Of a stretch of 64,000 nucleotides of DNA, positions 7,353 to 15,048 are shown piece after piece. The notes below the pieces were generated by a model. The model had not been told where the DNA came from. It made no database searches and saw nothing but the letters and a program-made list of their open reading frames with translations. This DNA comes from Savagea serpentis. Its GTDB lineage: Bacteria > Bacillota > Bacilli > Bacillales_A > Planococcaceae. A program made the position numbers and the translations under genes. Positions within the stretch are counted from its first letter, which is position 1. Each line of letters starts with the position of its first letter. The DNA lies in the NCBI RefSeq assembly GCF_015351395.1, contig NZ_JADKPV010000008.1, positions 17,502 through 81,501 of the forward strand. Direction: 5' to 3'.

Positions 7353-8864
7353 TCATCTCACGAGTTCAGGCTCTAACATTGTACCAGTTTCGTTCAAGCG
7401 TGTGTGCCATGAAAATGCTTTTTCTAAAATATGTGGTGTTTGGCCGCCACGTTCGCACGCTTCATTGAAGTATTCCATTAACTGCTCGCGATACATTGGG
7501 TGCGCACAGTTTTGAATGATTTTCGGTGCACGTTCACGTGGTGCGAGCCCACGTAAATCTGCATATCCGTGCTCTGTTACGAGTACGTCTACATCGTGCT
7601 CTGTGTGATCAACATGTGAGACAAATGGAACGACTGATGAAATGTCGCCGCCCTTTGCTACTGATTTCGTTACGAAAATCGCAATGCGTGAGTTTCGTGC
7701 GAAGTCACCCGAACCACCAATACCGTTCATCATTTTCGTACCTGTTACATGCGTTGAATTTACGTTACCGTAAATATCAAATTCTAACGCTGTGTTGATC
7801 GCGATAAGTCCCATACGACGAATCACTTCTGGTAAGTTTGAAATTTCTTGGGGGCGTAGAACAATTTTATCTTTATATGGTTCTGGATTTTCGAATACTG
7901 TTTTCATTTTTTCTTCTGAAATTGTAATCGACGCACATGATGCGAAGTTTACTTTGCCAGCGTCAATTAAATCGAACATCGCATCTTGTAATACTTCAGA
8001 ATATACTTCTAAATTCTCGAATTCTGAATCTAATAAGCCATAAAGTACAGCATTCGCTTGTGAACCAATTCCTGCTTGAAGTGGTGCTAATTCATTCGTT
8101 AAGCGCCCTTCACGTACTTCATTGCGTAAAAAGTCGAGTAAATTTGCTGCCATCGTTTCAGTCTCTGCATCTGGTCCTTCATTTGGCGATGGTGAGTCTA
8201 AATGATGGTTGAAGACGATACCTTTAATTTTCGCTGGATCCACTGGAATTCCAACTGTTCCTAGACGATCGCTCGGTTTCGTCATTTGTACAGGAACGCG
8301 CTCCCCGTACATGCCGATATCGTAAATATCATGCATCCCTTCAAAATCTGGCTGTGCCGTGTTGATTTCCACAATTACATTTTTCGCATGTTCCACGAAA
8401 ATCGATGAGTTCCCGACAGATGTCGTTGGAATGATCATACCATCTTCTGTAATTGCTAATGCTTCAACAATCGCAAAATCAATTTTCGGAAGTACTCCTT
8501 GACGTACAACTTCAGCTGTATGCGATAAATGCTGGTCGACGAACAATAAGTCTCCTTCATTGATTTTACCACGCATCGTACGGTCCACTTGGAATGGTAA
8601 ACGTTTGTTTACGATACCTGCTTCCGCTAGCTTTTCATCTGTTTCAAAGCCGAGTGAAGCACCTGTGAAAACGTTTACTTTAAATCCGTCAATATTGCGC
8701 GTACGATCCACTAATGCATGTGGAACCGCTTTCGCATCTCCTGCACGCGTGAAACCACTTAACCCCAATGTCATACCGTCTTGAATCCATGATGCAGCCT
8801 CTTGTGGCGTAACGACTAAATCCTGCAACGACTTCAAACGAATTCTTTCCATTTTGTTTTCCAT
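7353..8864 (-). CDS. Acetyl-CoA hydrolase / succinyl-CoA:acetate CoA-transferase family
   Basis: A 503-residue enzyme of the class I CoA-transferase group (Ach1/Cat1/YgfH), moving CoA between acetate, succinate or related acids. Segments seen include the N-terminal WIQDGMTLGLSGFTRAGD, a mid-protein VFNHHLDSPSPNEGPD, and GIGGSGDFARNS near residue 390, typical of succinate CoA-transferases in an acetate-dependent citric acid cycle. The catalytic Glu is probably in the GLGSQANAVL-like segment region. The ATG at 8864 follows AAAAAGGGAG; a GTG eight codons upstream lacks a site. Two cre-like sequences, one upstream and one inside the gene, suggest CcpA control. A LytTR regulator gene lies directly upstream. 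Confidence 0.9.
   Translation of the reverse strand: MENKMERIRLKSLQDLVVTPQEAASWIQDGMTLGLSGFTRAGDAKAVPHALVDRTRNIDGFKVNVFTGASLGFETDEKLAEAGIVNKRLPFQVDRTMRGKINEGDLLFVDQHLSHTAEVVRQGVLPKIDFAIVEALAITEDGMIIPTTSVGNSSIFVEHAKNVIVEINTAQPDFEGMHDIYDIGMYGERVPVQMTKPSDRLGTVGIPVDPAKIKGIVFNHHLDSPSPNEGPDAETETMAANLLDFLRNEVREGRLTNELAPLQAGIGSQANAVLYGLLDSEFENLEVYSEVLQDAMFDLIDAGKVNFASCASITISEEKMKTVFENPEPYKDKIVLRPQEISNLPEVIRRMGLIAINTALEFDIYGNVNSTHVTGTKMMNGIGGSGDFARNSRIAIFVTKSVAKGGDISSVVPFVSHVDHTEHDVDVLVTEHGYADLRGLAPRERAPKIIQNCAHPMYREQLMEYFNEACERGGQTPHILEKAFSWHTRLNETGTMLEPELVR
8666..8679. promoter_or_regulatory. cre-like site inside the CoA-transferase coding region
   Basis: TGAAAACGTTTACT matches TGWAANCGNTNWCA at 13 of 14 positions, about 190 bases into the gene. 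Confidence 0.4.
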
Positions 8865-8957
8865 ACGATCACTGCTCCCTTTTTTCACAAATTCGTAATA
8901 TTTACTATGTACATAATATGATACAATATATTACCTTTTTCGCGACAATTGTTGACT

Positions 8958-8971
8958 TGAAAACGTTTTTA
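8958..8971. promoter_or_regulatory. cre-like site upstream of the CoA-transferase gene
   Basis: TGAAAACGTTTTTA matches the cre consensus at 13 of 14 positions and lies 94 bases before the start codon at 8864. Confidence 0.5.
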
Positions 8972-9042
8972 TAGCATAAAGGAAGAAAAAATTTAGTCTG
9001 AGCGACAGGTTTTTTGATTGAAAGGCCTATTTCATTGTTATT

Positions 9043-9081
9043 ATACAGAACTTATTTTTAATCAGCTGTATTGATACAGAA
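9043..9081. promoter_or_regulatory. Repeated ATACAG half-sites, possible LytTR regulator operator
   Basis: The intergenic region of about 308 bases between the LytTR gene and the CoA-transferase gene has no open frame of its own. It holds ATACAGAA at 9043-9050 and again at 9074-9081, 31 bases apart (three helical turns), and an inverted copy CTGTAT at 9066-9071 that makes CTGTAT-TG-ATACAG. This looks like a regulator binding region. Assignment to the neighbouring LytTR protein is inference; the spacing is not the usual LytTR spacing of about 21. Confidence 0.35.
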
Positions 9082-9173
9082 TGGGAATTAAATGTGAGAT
9101 TGCTGTGGAATGTGATGATGAAGAAGAAATGAGATTCGCAGAGGTTCATTCTTTGAATCTCATTATATCATAA

Positions 9174-9815
9174 TTAGAAGCCTAATAATTTGCGGAAATA
9201 ACTTGAATATGATTGACTTACAGGAATTTTTGCACCGTCACGCATCGCTAAAACAAAAGTAGAATGAGTATCTGGGAATATCTCTACAATGTGTTCAACA
9301 TTGACGATAAATGAACGGTGACAACGAATGAAGTTTGTTCTCGGTAAAATAAACTCAAAGTTTTGCAATGAGTTTTTATGTGTTCCAGATACTTTCTCTG
9401 AAACGACAAACGTCTTACGATCTTTCACTTCAATATATTGAACGTCTTCAAATGGGACAGGAATCCATCCATCTGATGTTTTTAATGTGACGACTGATTT
9501 CCCCTCTGTGTACGAAGGATAAATTGCCATAACACAACCTTTAAAATGACCGTCCTCAAATGGAACCGCTTGTCCAAAGTATGGTACTCCAAACATATCT
9601 CTTTGGATGAAATCCGATACTTTTTGATTTTCATTGACAGCTCTATATCCTAAAGTCCCAGGTTTTAAAGGCTGTCCAGGTTTAATTTTTAAATCGACAC
9701 GCTTGCTCGGTTGATAGTACAAATACTTTTCGTGATCGGTTAATCCAATGGACACTTCCTCCGAAAATAATTGACTCATGACGGAAAGTAAAGATTCAAT
9801 GTTCAACTTATCCAT
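9174..9815 (-). CDS. LytTR-family transcriptional regulator with N-terminal sensor domain
   Basis: A 213-residue DNA-binding protein. Residues 110-213 form a LytTR domain (beta-strand DNA-binding fold) with the typical FEDVQYIEV..., FIRCHRSFIVNVEHI and a C-terminal PVSQSYSSYFRKLLGF. The first 100 residues resemble a PAS/GAF-like sensory module containing no phosphoacceptor receiver, so it is not a standard two-component regulator. The gene is oriented toward the CoA-transferase gene and probably controls it, which is inference from position. Its ligand is unknown. Confidence 0.85.
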   Translation of the reverse strand: MDKLNIESLLSVMSQLFSEEVSIGLTDHEKYLYYQPSKRVDLKIKPGQPLKPGTLGYRAVNENQKVSDFIQRDMFGVPYFGQAVPFEDGHFKGCVMAIYPSYTEGKSVVTLKTSDGWIPVPFEDVQYIEVKDRKTFVVSEKVSGTHKNSLQNFEFILPRTNFIRCHRSFIVNVEHIVEIFPDTHSTFVLAMRDGAKIPVSQSYSSYFRKLLGF

Positions 9816-9906
9816 CAGTCATTCCACTCCCCTTCAAATAAATGGTGATTTACTATTATCTCCTATTATATATCATTTTCCGTGGAAAAGAGAATTTTTA
9901 TTTACT

Positions 9907-11154
9907 TCACGCATTTGACACATTCGGAACGAACTTTAAAAGAACGCCTCCGATAATGAATAAAATAATTAAACTGAAGACTCCATAGGCTGTGGAACCT
10001 GTTAGTTGAGCAGTCGTCGCGACGAGGAGCGGTCCCATAATGGATGCAAACTTACCAAAAATATTGTAAAATCCGAAAAACTCACTCGCTTTTTCTTTCG
10101 GAATGATTTGAGCGAAGTAAGAACGACTTAGTGATTGGATTCCTCCTTGGCTCGTTGCGACTAACATCGCTAAAATCCAAAAATCTATTGCTGTCTTTAA
10201 GAAGAAAGCATAAATACAAACGATAATATATACACTAATTCCTACATATAACATACGTTTTGGTCCATACTTCTTCGCTAACCTTCCATATAAAATAGAA
10301 AACGGCGCCGCCACAAGTTGTGTCACAAAAAGCACGATGAGTAGTGTTGTCGCTGAAATATTCAAATCCGTACCGTAGGCTGTTGACATTGCAATAATTG
10401 TTCCTACTCCATCTATATAGAAAAAGTAGGCAATTAAAAAAATAAATACGTGACGATACTGTGGAATTTGTTTCAATGTGTGCCAAGTCGTGTGCAAACT
10501 TGCTTGAATGACTTTAGGCGGCTTCGGTAAACCTGATTGTTGGGTCACATGTCGTAACATCGGGATAGTGAAGGTTATCCACCAGACTGCCGTAATAATG
10601 AATGCAAGCTTGCTAGCAGTGCTTACTGCAAGACTGATCCATTCCATTTGAGCTGAAATAATAATGACAATACTCGCTAAAAAAGGAATCGTACTTCCGA
10701 TGTATCCAAGTCCAAATCCTTTAGCCGATATATAATCCATCCGCTCATATGTTGTAACATCAACTAAAAATGAATCGTAAAAAATATTTGCCCCATGAAA
10801 TCCTACGGCAGTAAACACATATAGAATAAGCAATAGCAACCAATTATCTGAAGGGACAAAAGCTAAGCTAAACGTTGCCACAGAACCGATTGCGAAAAAA
10901 GTGAAAAATAATTTCTTTTTCATTCCTTCATAATTCGCAACCGCTCCTAGAAGAGGTCCTAATATAGCTAATATTAAAGTTGCAATAGATACCGTATAAG
11001 CTAAATAGGCTGTAGAATTCACTGTATTTACTCCTTGAGCAGTAGCGACGCTTTTATAATAAATAGGGAAAATAGCCGTTGTAATGACGACCGAATAGGC
11101 AGAATTGGCCCAGTCATATAACATCCAACTTTTCTCCGTTTTTTCTCTCTTCAT
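9907..11154 (-). CDS. MFS transporter, UMF1/Atg22 family
   Basis: A 415-residue membrane protein with about twelve hydrophobic segments. The opening KSWMLYDWANSAYSVVITTAIFP is the signature of the UMF1 family (related to yeast vacuolar effluxer Atg22). A GGIQSLSRSYFAQIIPKEKASEFFGFYN segment in the C-terminal half is also family-typical. Bacterial members are thought to export amino acids or unknown solutes; no substrate can be assigned. It is divergent from the PAS-GGDEF-EAL gene. Confidence 0.88.
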   Translation of the reverse strand: MKREKTEKSWMLYDWANSAYSVVITTAIFPIYYKSVATAQGVNTVNSTAYLAYTVSIATLILAILGPLLGAVANYEGMKKKLFFTFFAIGSVATFSLAFVPSDNWLLLLILYVFTAVGFHGANIFYDSFLVDVTTYERMDYISAKGFGLGYIGSTIPFLASIVIIISAQMEWISLAVSTASKLAFIITAVWWITFTIPMLRHVTQQSGLPKPPKVIQASLHTTWHTLKQIPQYRHVFIFLIAYFFYIDGVGTIIAMSTAYGTDLNISATTLLIVLFVTQLVAAPFSILYGRLAKKYGPKRMLYVGISVYIIVCIYAFFLKTAIDFWILAMLVATSQGGIQSLSRSYFAQIIPKEKASEFFGFYNIFGKFASIMGPLLVATTAQLTGSTAYGVFSLIILFIIGGVLLKFVPNVSNA

Positions 11155-11292
11155 TTCATCACCCCTATATAGTTCTTTGGTATTAATTAAAACATATAAT
11201 ATAATTAGTATTAAAGTTGTTAATTTTAAATAAAAGTGATATATTGTATCTAAATATCGTATGTGAAATCCAATATAAAGGATGTGAATCCG

Positions 11293-13683
11293 TTGTTACC
11301 AAAATTAAAACACTCTGAGCAATTATTGAAATTAATCACTGATCAATTTTATCTCATCGTCGTTTGTAGCGACGGTACTCTTGTAGATATCAATGAAACA
11401 TTTTTAAAAATGACGGGATATGAGCGTGAACAACTACTAAATAATTATTGTCATGAAGTCCCGTTCGATCATTTTACAAAATGGAAAAAGCCATTGGACG
11501 AGCCTGAAAGCACTTTAATTCAAGGAAAGAAAAAAACTGGAGAAATTTTTTATATGTACGCCATACGCATTGTTCTAAGAAATGAATTAACGGGTGACTT
11601 TAAAGTATTATGGCTTGGCTCGGACATTACAAAAGAACAATTATTATTTGAAAAAAACAAACGAGAAAATCACTATTTAAAACAAGTCGAAGAGGCTTTA
11701 CATTTATCCTCTATTATTTCAGTTGTCGATCAAGATGGGAACATTACGTATGTAAATAACCATTTTTGTGAAATTTCCGGATATTCAAAACATACTTTAT
11801 TACATCAAAAACAATACTTTTTAGATTCAAACTTCCATCCTCCAAGCTTTTTCGAGGACATGTGGGAGACTGTAAAAAGTGGACAGCAGTGGACAGGTGA
11901 GATTTGTAATCAAGATGCTAATGGGACAATATTTAGGGTACATACGACTGTCATTCCATTTTTAAATATTAATGATACTCCTTCCAAATTTCTTTTCATT
12001 CAAACCGATATTACAGAACAAAAAAATTCTTCACATAATGACTTTCAACGTACCGTACGTCATTTGCAAAATATTATTTTTAAGTATGAAGTGAAAAATC
12101 GAGTCAATCTGCAATTTACAATGCTAGAAGGACAGTTATTAAAAGAACTAGACCTTTCTTTAACTGATTTAAATCCTCTCCACTTTATGAAAATTTACAG
12201 CGAAAAAGAACGTTTTACCATTTTGCGTAACTTATTGCGCGCTTCATTCGGCCATCAAGTCCAATTCGAGCTTACTTATTTAAACTATACAATTTTAATT
12301 TATTTATCGCCAATTATAGTCGACGGGATTGTTACAGAAGTCGTCGGAACAGGAATTGATATTACGGAAAGAAAACAAGCTGAAGAGACAATTGCTTATA
12401 TGGCTTACTATGATAGTCTAACTTCTTTACCAAACCGCCAATTGTTAGAAAAACTAGTTAATGAGCGTATTAATCAATACCGCCCGTCATTAAATAACGG
12501 ATTTGCCATTATGTTCATCGACCTAGACCGCTTTAAAAGCGTCAACGACTCGATGGGACATTTAATTGGAGATCAACTTTTAATTGCAGTCGGAGAACGT
12601 TTAAAAAAATGTGTGAGACAAAACGATATTGTCGCTCGTCTAAGTGGAGATGAATATGTGCTCGTCATTTCTACGACAAATGAAGAAAATATTTGTGCTA
12701 TTGGAGACCGCATCGTGCAAGAAATCTCGAGTAATTTTACCATTGACAATTATGATATTTTTGTTACACCGAGCATCGGGATCAGTGTCTTTCCTGAAGA
12801 TGGTAAAGAATATGAAGCGTTATTGCGCAATGCTGATTCTGCGATGTATTTAGCTAAAAAATCGGGTAAAAATAATTATCAATTTTTCACAGAGCAATTG
12901 CGTGACGAAATGATTGAAAAGACATTGTTAGAAATGGATTTGAGGCGTTCTTTAAAAATTGAACAATTCACATTGTTATTTCAACCGCTTTTCTCTTCCG
13001 AAACAAATGAGATGATGGCGGTGGAAGCAATTCCGATTTGGAACCATCCAAAACGCGGCTCCATTCTACCAGACGCATTTATTCCTATTGCAGAAGATGC
13101 TGGGTTAATTTTACCATTTAGCATGTGGTTTTTACGTAAGGCAGCGATTCAATTAAAGCAATGGCAAGAAATAGGTCACAACAATATTCAAATGCATCTT
13201 AAAATTTCTACCCGCCTTTTTGAACAACCTTTTTTCGCTAAAAATGCGATCGCTTTAATCGAAGATATTCAACTTGAAGCAAGCTCTTTGAACTTAGAAA
13301 TTCACGGAGAGATTTCAATCAATTCTGATGAACTGCATACGACGATTCAACAACTACGAGATGCACAATTCAATATTACAATTGGCGGATTTGGCTCAAG
13401 TCATGTATCTTTTGGAGCCGTTAGTTCTTTACCGATTTCCTATTTAAAGTTGGATTCTAGTTTCGTTAAAAAATTGACGCCTACACATAAATTCGCAATC
13501 CAAACCATTAATCAATTAACACAAAATCTCGAAATTCCAATGATTATCGATCATATACAAACAGAAGAACAAGCGAATTTTGTAAAAACTTTAAAAAATA
13601 GCATCGTTCAAGGGAATTACTTTGCAAGCTTTCTATTACAAGACCAGTTTGAAATGCAATTTTTGTTTCCTAATTTTTTATAA
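11293..13683 (+). CDS. PAS-GGDEF-EAL cyclic-di-GMP signalling protein with degenerate EAL domain
   Basis: About 796 residues. Two clear PAS domains (first roughly residues 10-125, second 130-245), a third PAS-like segment (250-365), a GGDEF domain (370-530) and an EAL domain (540-790). The GGDEF active loop is SGDEY instead of GGDEF, but the metal-binding FIDLDRFKSVND and the I-site RxxD (RQND, five residues before the loop) remain. The EAL domain has lost its signature: EAIPIW for EAL-RW, LKIS for NLS, GGFG for DDFG, and IDHIQT for AEGVET, so it should not hydrolyse cyclic-di-GMP. The TTG at 11293 is preferred because AAGGATGTGA lies five bases before it; a GTG at 11263 has no site. It may act as a synthase or effector. 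No transmembrane segment is visible. Confidence 0.88.
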   Translation: MLPKLKHSEQLLKLITDQFYLIVVCSDGTLVDINETFLKMTGYEREQLLNNYCHEVPFDHFTKWKKPLDEPESTLIQGKKKTGEIFYMYAIRIVLRNELTGDFKVLWLGSDITKEQLLFEKNKRENHYLKQVEEALHLSSIISVVDQDGNITYVNNHFCEISGYSKHTLLHQKQYFLDSNFHPPSFFEDMWETVKSGQQWTGEICNQDANGTIFRVHTTVIPFLNINDTPSKFLFIQTDITEQKNSSHNDFQRTVRHLQNIIFKYEVKNRVNLQFTMLEGQLLKELDLSLTDLNPLHFMKIYSEKERFTILRNLLRASFGHQVQFELTYLNYTILIYLSPIIVDGIVTEVVGTGIDITERKQAEETIAYMAYYDSLTSLPNRQLLEKLVNERINQYRPSLNNGFAIMFIDLDRFKSVNDSMGHLIGDQLLIAVGERLKKCVRQNDIVARLSGDEYVLVISTTNEENICAIGDRIVQEISSNFTIDNYDIFVTPSIGISVFPEDGKEYEALLRNADSAMYLAKKSGKNNYQFFTEQLRDEMIEKTLLEMDLRRSLKIEQFTLLFQPLFSSETNEMMAVEAIPIWNHPKRGSILPDAFIPIAEDAGLILPFSMWFLRKAAIQLKQWQEIGHNNIQMHLKISTRLFEQPFFAKNAIALIEDIQLEASSLNLEIHGEISINSDELHTTIQQLRDAQFNITIGGFGSSHVSFGAVSSLPISYLKLDSSFVKKLTPTHKFAIQTINQLTQNLEIPMIIDHIQTEEQANFVKTLKNSIVQGNYFASFLLQDQFEMQFLFPNFL

Positions 13684-13736
13684 TGATTCTATTATTTAAG
13701 GAATGCAATTAGCTAGTTTAAATACGAGTAAATAAC

Positions 13737-13775
13737 AATCACGCATGAAGTAGTTTACATTTCATGCGTGATTGT
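13737..13775. terminator. Hairpin between converging genes
   Basis: AATCACGCATGAA pairs with TTCATGCGTGATT. T runs are short on both sides, so termination strength is uncertain. Confidence 0.6.
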
Positions 13776-14963
13776 TTATATCCCTTGTTTTCTTTGATAA
13801 AGGCGGAGAAACGCATAGTATAGTAAAGGGATAAAAGAAGCGCTCATAACAATTCCTAACCATCCTGCATACTCCCATACAGGACTGAGCAAAGTACTCC
13901 CTCCTGCTACTCCAATATAATACGAAATTAAATATAAGCTTGAAGCACTCCCTTTATGATGAGTTGCCTCCTGACTCACTGTCGTAGCTGTAAGGGAATG
14001 CGCAGTGAAAAATCCTCCACAGACGATGCACATCCCAATAATGACAATAAGTAAAGAATGACTCAATGTTAACAGTACACCACCGATTAAAACGAATAAA
14101 GCGATAGCTCGCACACGCTTTACAGTAAATCGCGCTGCTAAATACCCCGCAATAGGCGCTCCGATAATACCAAAACTGTACGCTGCATAAATGAGTGATA
14201 TTTTATCGAGAGATAATGAAAATGGTACTTCTGATAAATAAAAGGGTAAATACGTCCAAACACCAGTAAAGGACAACTGCAAAATAAACCCTAAACCGAA
14301 GACCATTAACAATTTCGGATTACGTAAATGGTAGAAAAAACCATCGATATCTTTTCGAAGAGAGACGACACTCGGTGTAAAATAATTCGACTTGGGCAAT
14401 GTCATGATTAACAGAACTAAAATGACAATTCCCGTACTTCCGATAATGAAAAAAGCGAGCTCCCAACTGTAACGCTCAGCGAGTATACCTGTAAAAATAC
14501 GTCCAATCATCCCACCGAGTCCATTACACGATATGTACAGCGCTGTCGCAAGCCCTTGATATTTCGGATGAATTTCTTCATTCAAATAAGCTAATCCGAC
14601 AGCTGGTACCCCTGCCATCGTGAATCCTTGAATGAAACGCAACAATAAAATAAGTGAAAAAGAGGGCAAAAAAGGAATGATAAAAAACGGAATGGCTGAT
14701 AATAATAAAGACCATTTCACAAATTGTGAGCGCCCGTTCCGATCGGACAAGACCCCTACAACGACAAGCCCGCAAATAAGTCCGATTGTCATAATAGACA
14801 TCGTCATACTGCTAAGTGACACCGAAACATTAAACTGTTCTGTAAATTTTGGCATTAATGGTTGCGTTGCGTACATTGCCGAAAAAGTGAACATACTCGC
14901 TAATCCTAATCCAAATACTAAAAACCAAAAAGCTCGATCTTGTAATGTATACCCTTCCTGCAT
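13776..14963 (-). CDS. MFS transporter (YnfM-type drug/metabolite exporter)
   Basis: A 395-residue protein with twelve hydrophobic segments. The loop GVLSDRNGRSQFV near residue 72 is the MFS motif A, and YATQPLMPKF in helix 1 is typical of the YnfM/arabinose-efflux-like group. These export drugs or metabolites with proton antiport; the substrate is not known. It is divergent from the TetM-like gene. A 16-base palindrome sits 19 bases before the start codon and could be the operator for this gene. Confidence 0.88.
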   Translation of the reverse strand: MQEGYTLQDRAFWFLVFGLGLASMFTFSAMYATQPLMPKFTEQFNVSVSLSSMTMSIMTIGLICGLVVVGVLSDRNGRSQFVKWSLLLSAIPFFIIPFLPSFSLILLLRFIQGFTMAGVPAVGLAYLNEEIHPKYQGLATALYISCNGLGGMIGRIFTGILAERYSWELAFFIIGSTGIVILVLLIMTLPKSNYFTPSVVSLRKDIDGFFYHLRNPKLLMVFGLGFILQLSFTGVWTYLPFYLSEVPFSLSLDKISLIYAAYSFGIIGAPIAGYLAARFTVKRVRAIALFVLIGGVLLTLSHSLLIVIIGMCIVCGGFFTAHSLTATTVSQEATHHKGSASSLYLISYYIGVAGGSTLLSPVWEYAGWLGIVMSASFIPLLYYAFLRLYQRKQGI

Positions 14964-14981
14964 AAGCTCTCTCCCCAGTGA

Positions 14982-14997
14982 TGTTTCATATGAAACA
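14982..14997. promoter_or_regulatory. 16-base palindrome, parS-like or operator
   Basis: TGTTTCATATGAAACA is a perfect inverted repeat differing from parS (TGTTTCACGTGAAACA) only in the two central bases. A second partial copy, TGTTTCACGT, occurs at 15012-15021. It lies between the divergent MFS and TetM-like genes, so it is either an operator for those or a weak ParB/Noc-type site. Confidence 0.5.
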
Positions 14998-15048
14998 TTT
15001 TCGTTTTATATTGTTTCACGTATACTAAAGTAAAAAAGGTGACTTTTT

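Noticed and set aside
9876..9889. TTTTCC-GT-GGAAAA palindrome upstream of the LytTR gene
   Set aside because: Short and AT-rich, centre not symmetric, only one copy; it may be part of a promoter but there is no supporting evidence.
14632..15033. 133-codon open frame opposite the MFS transporter
   Set aside because: It is antisense to a clear transporter and has no ribosome-binding site or protein-like composition.
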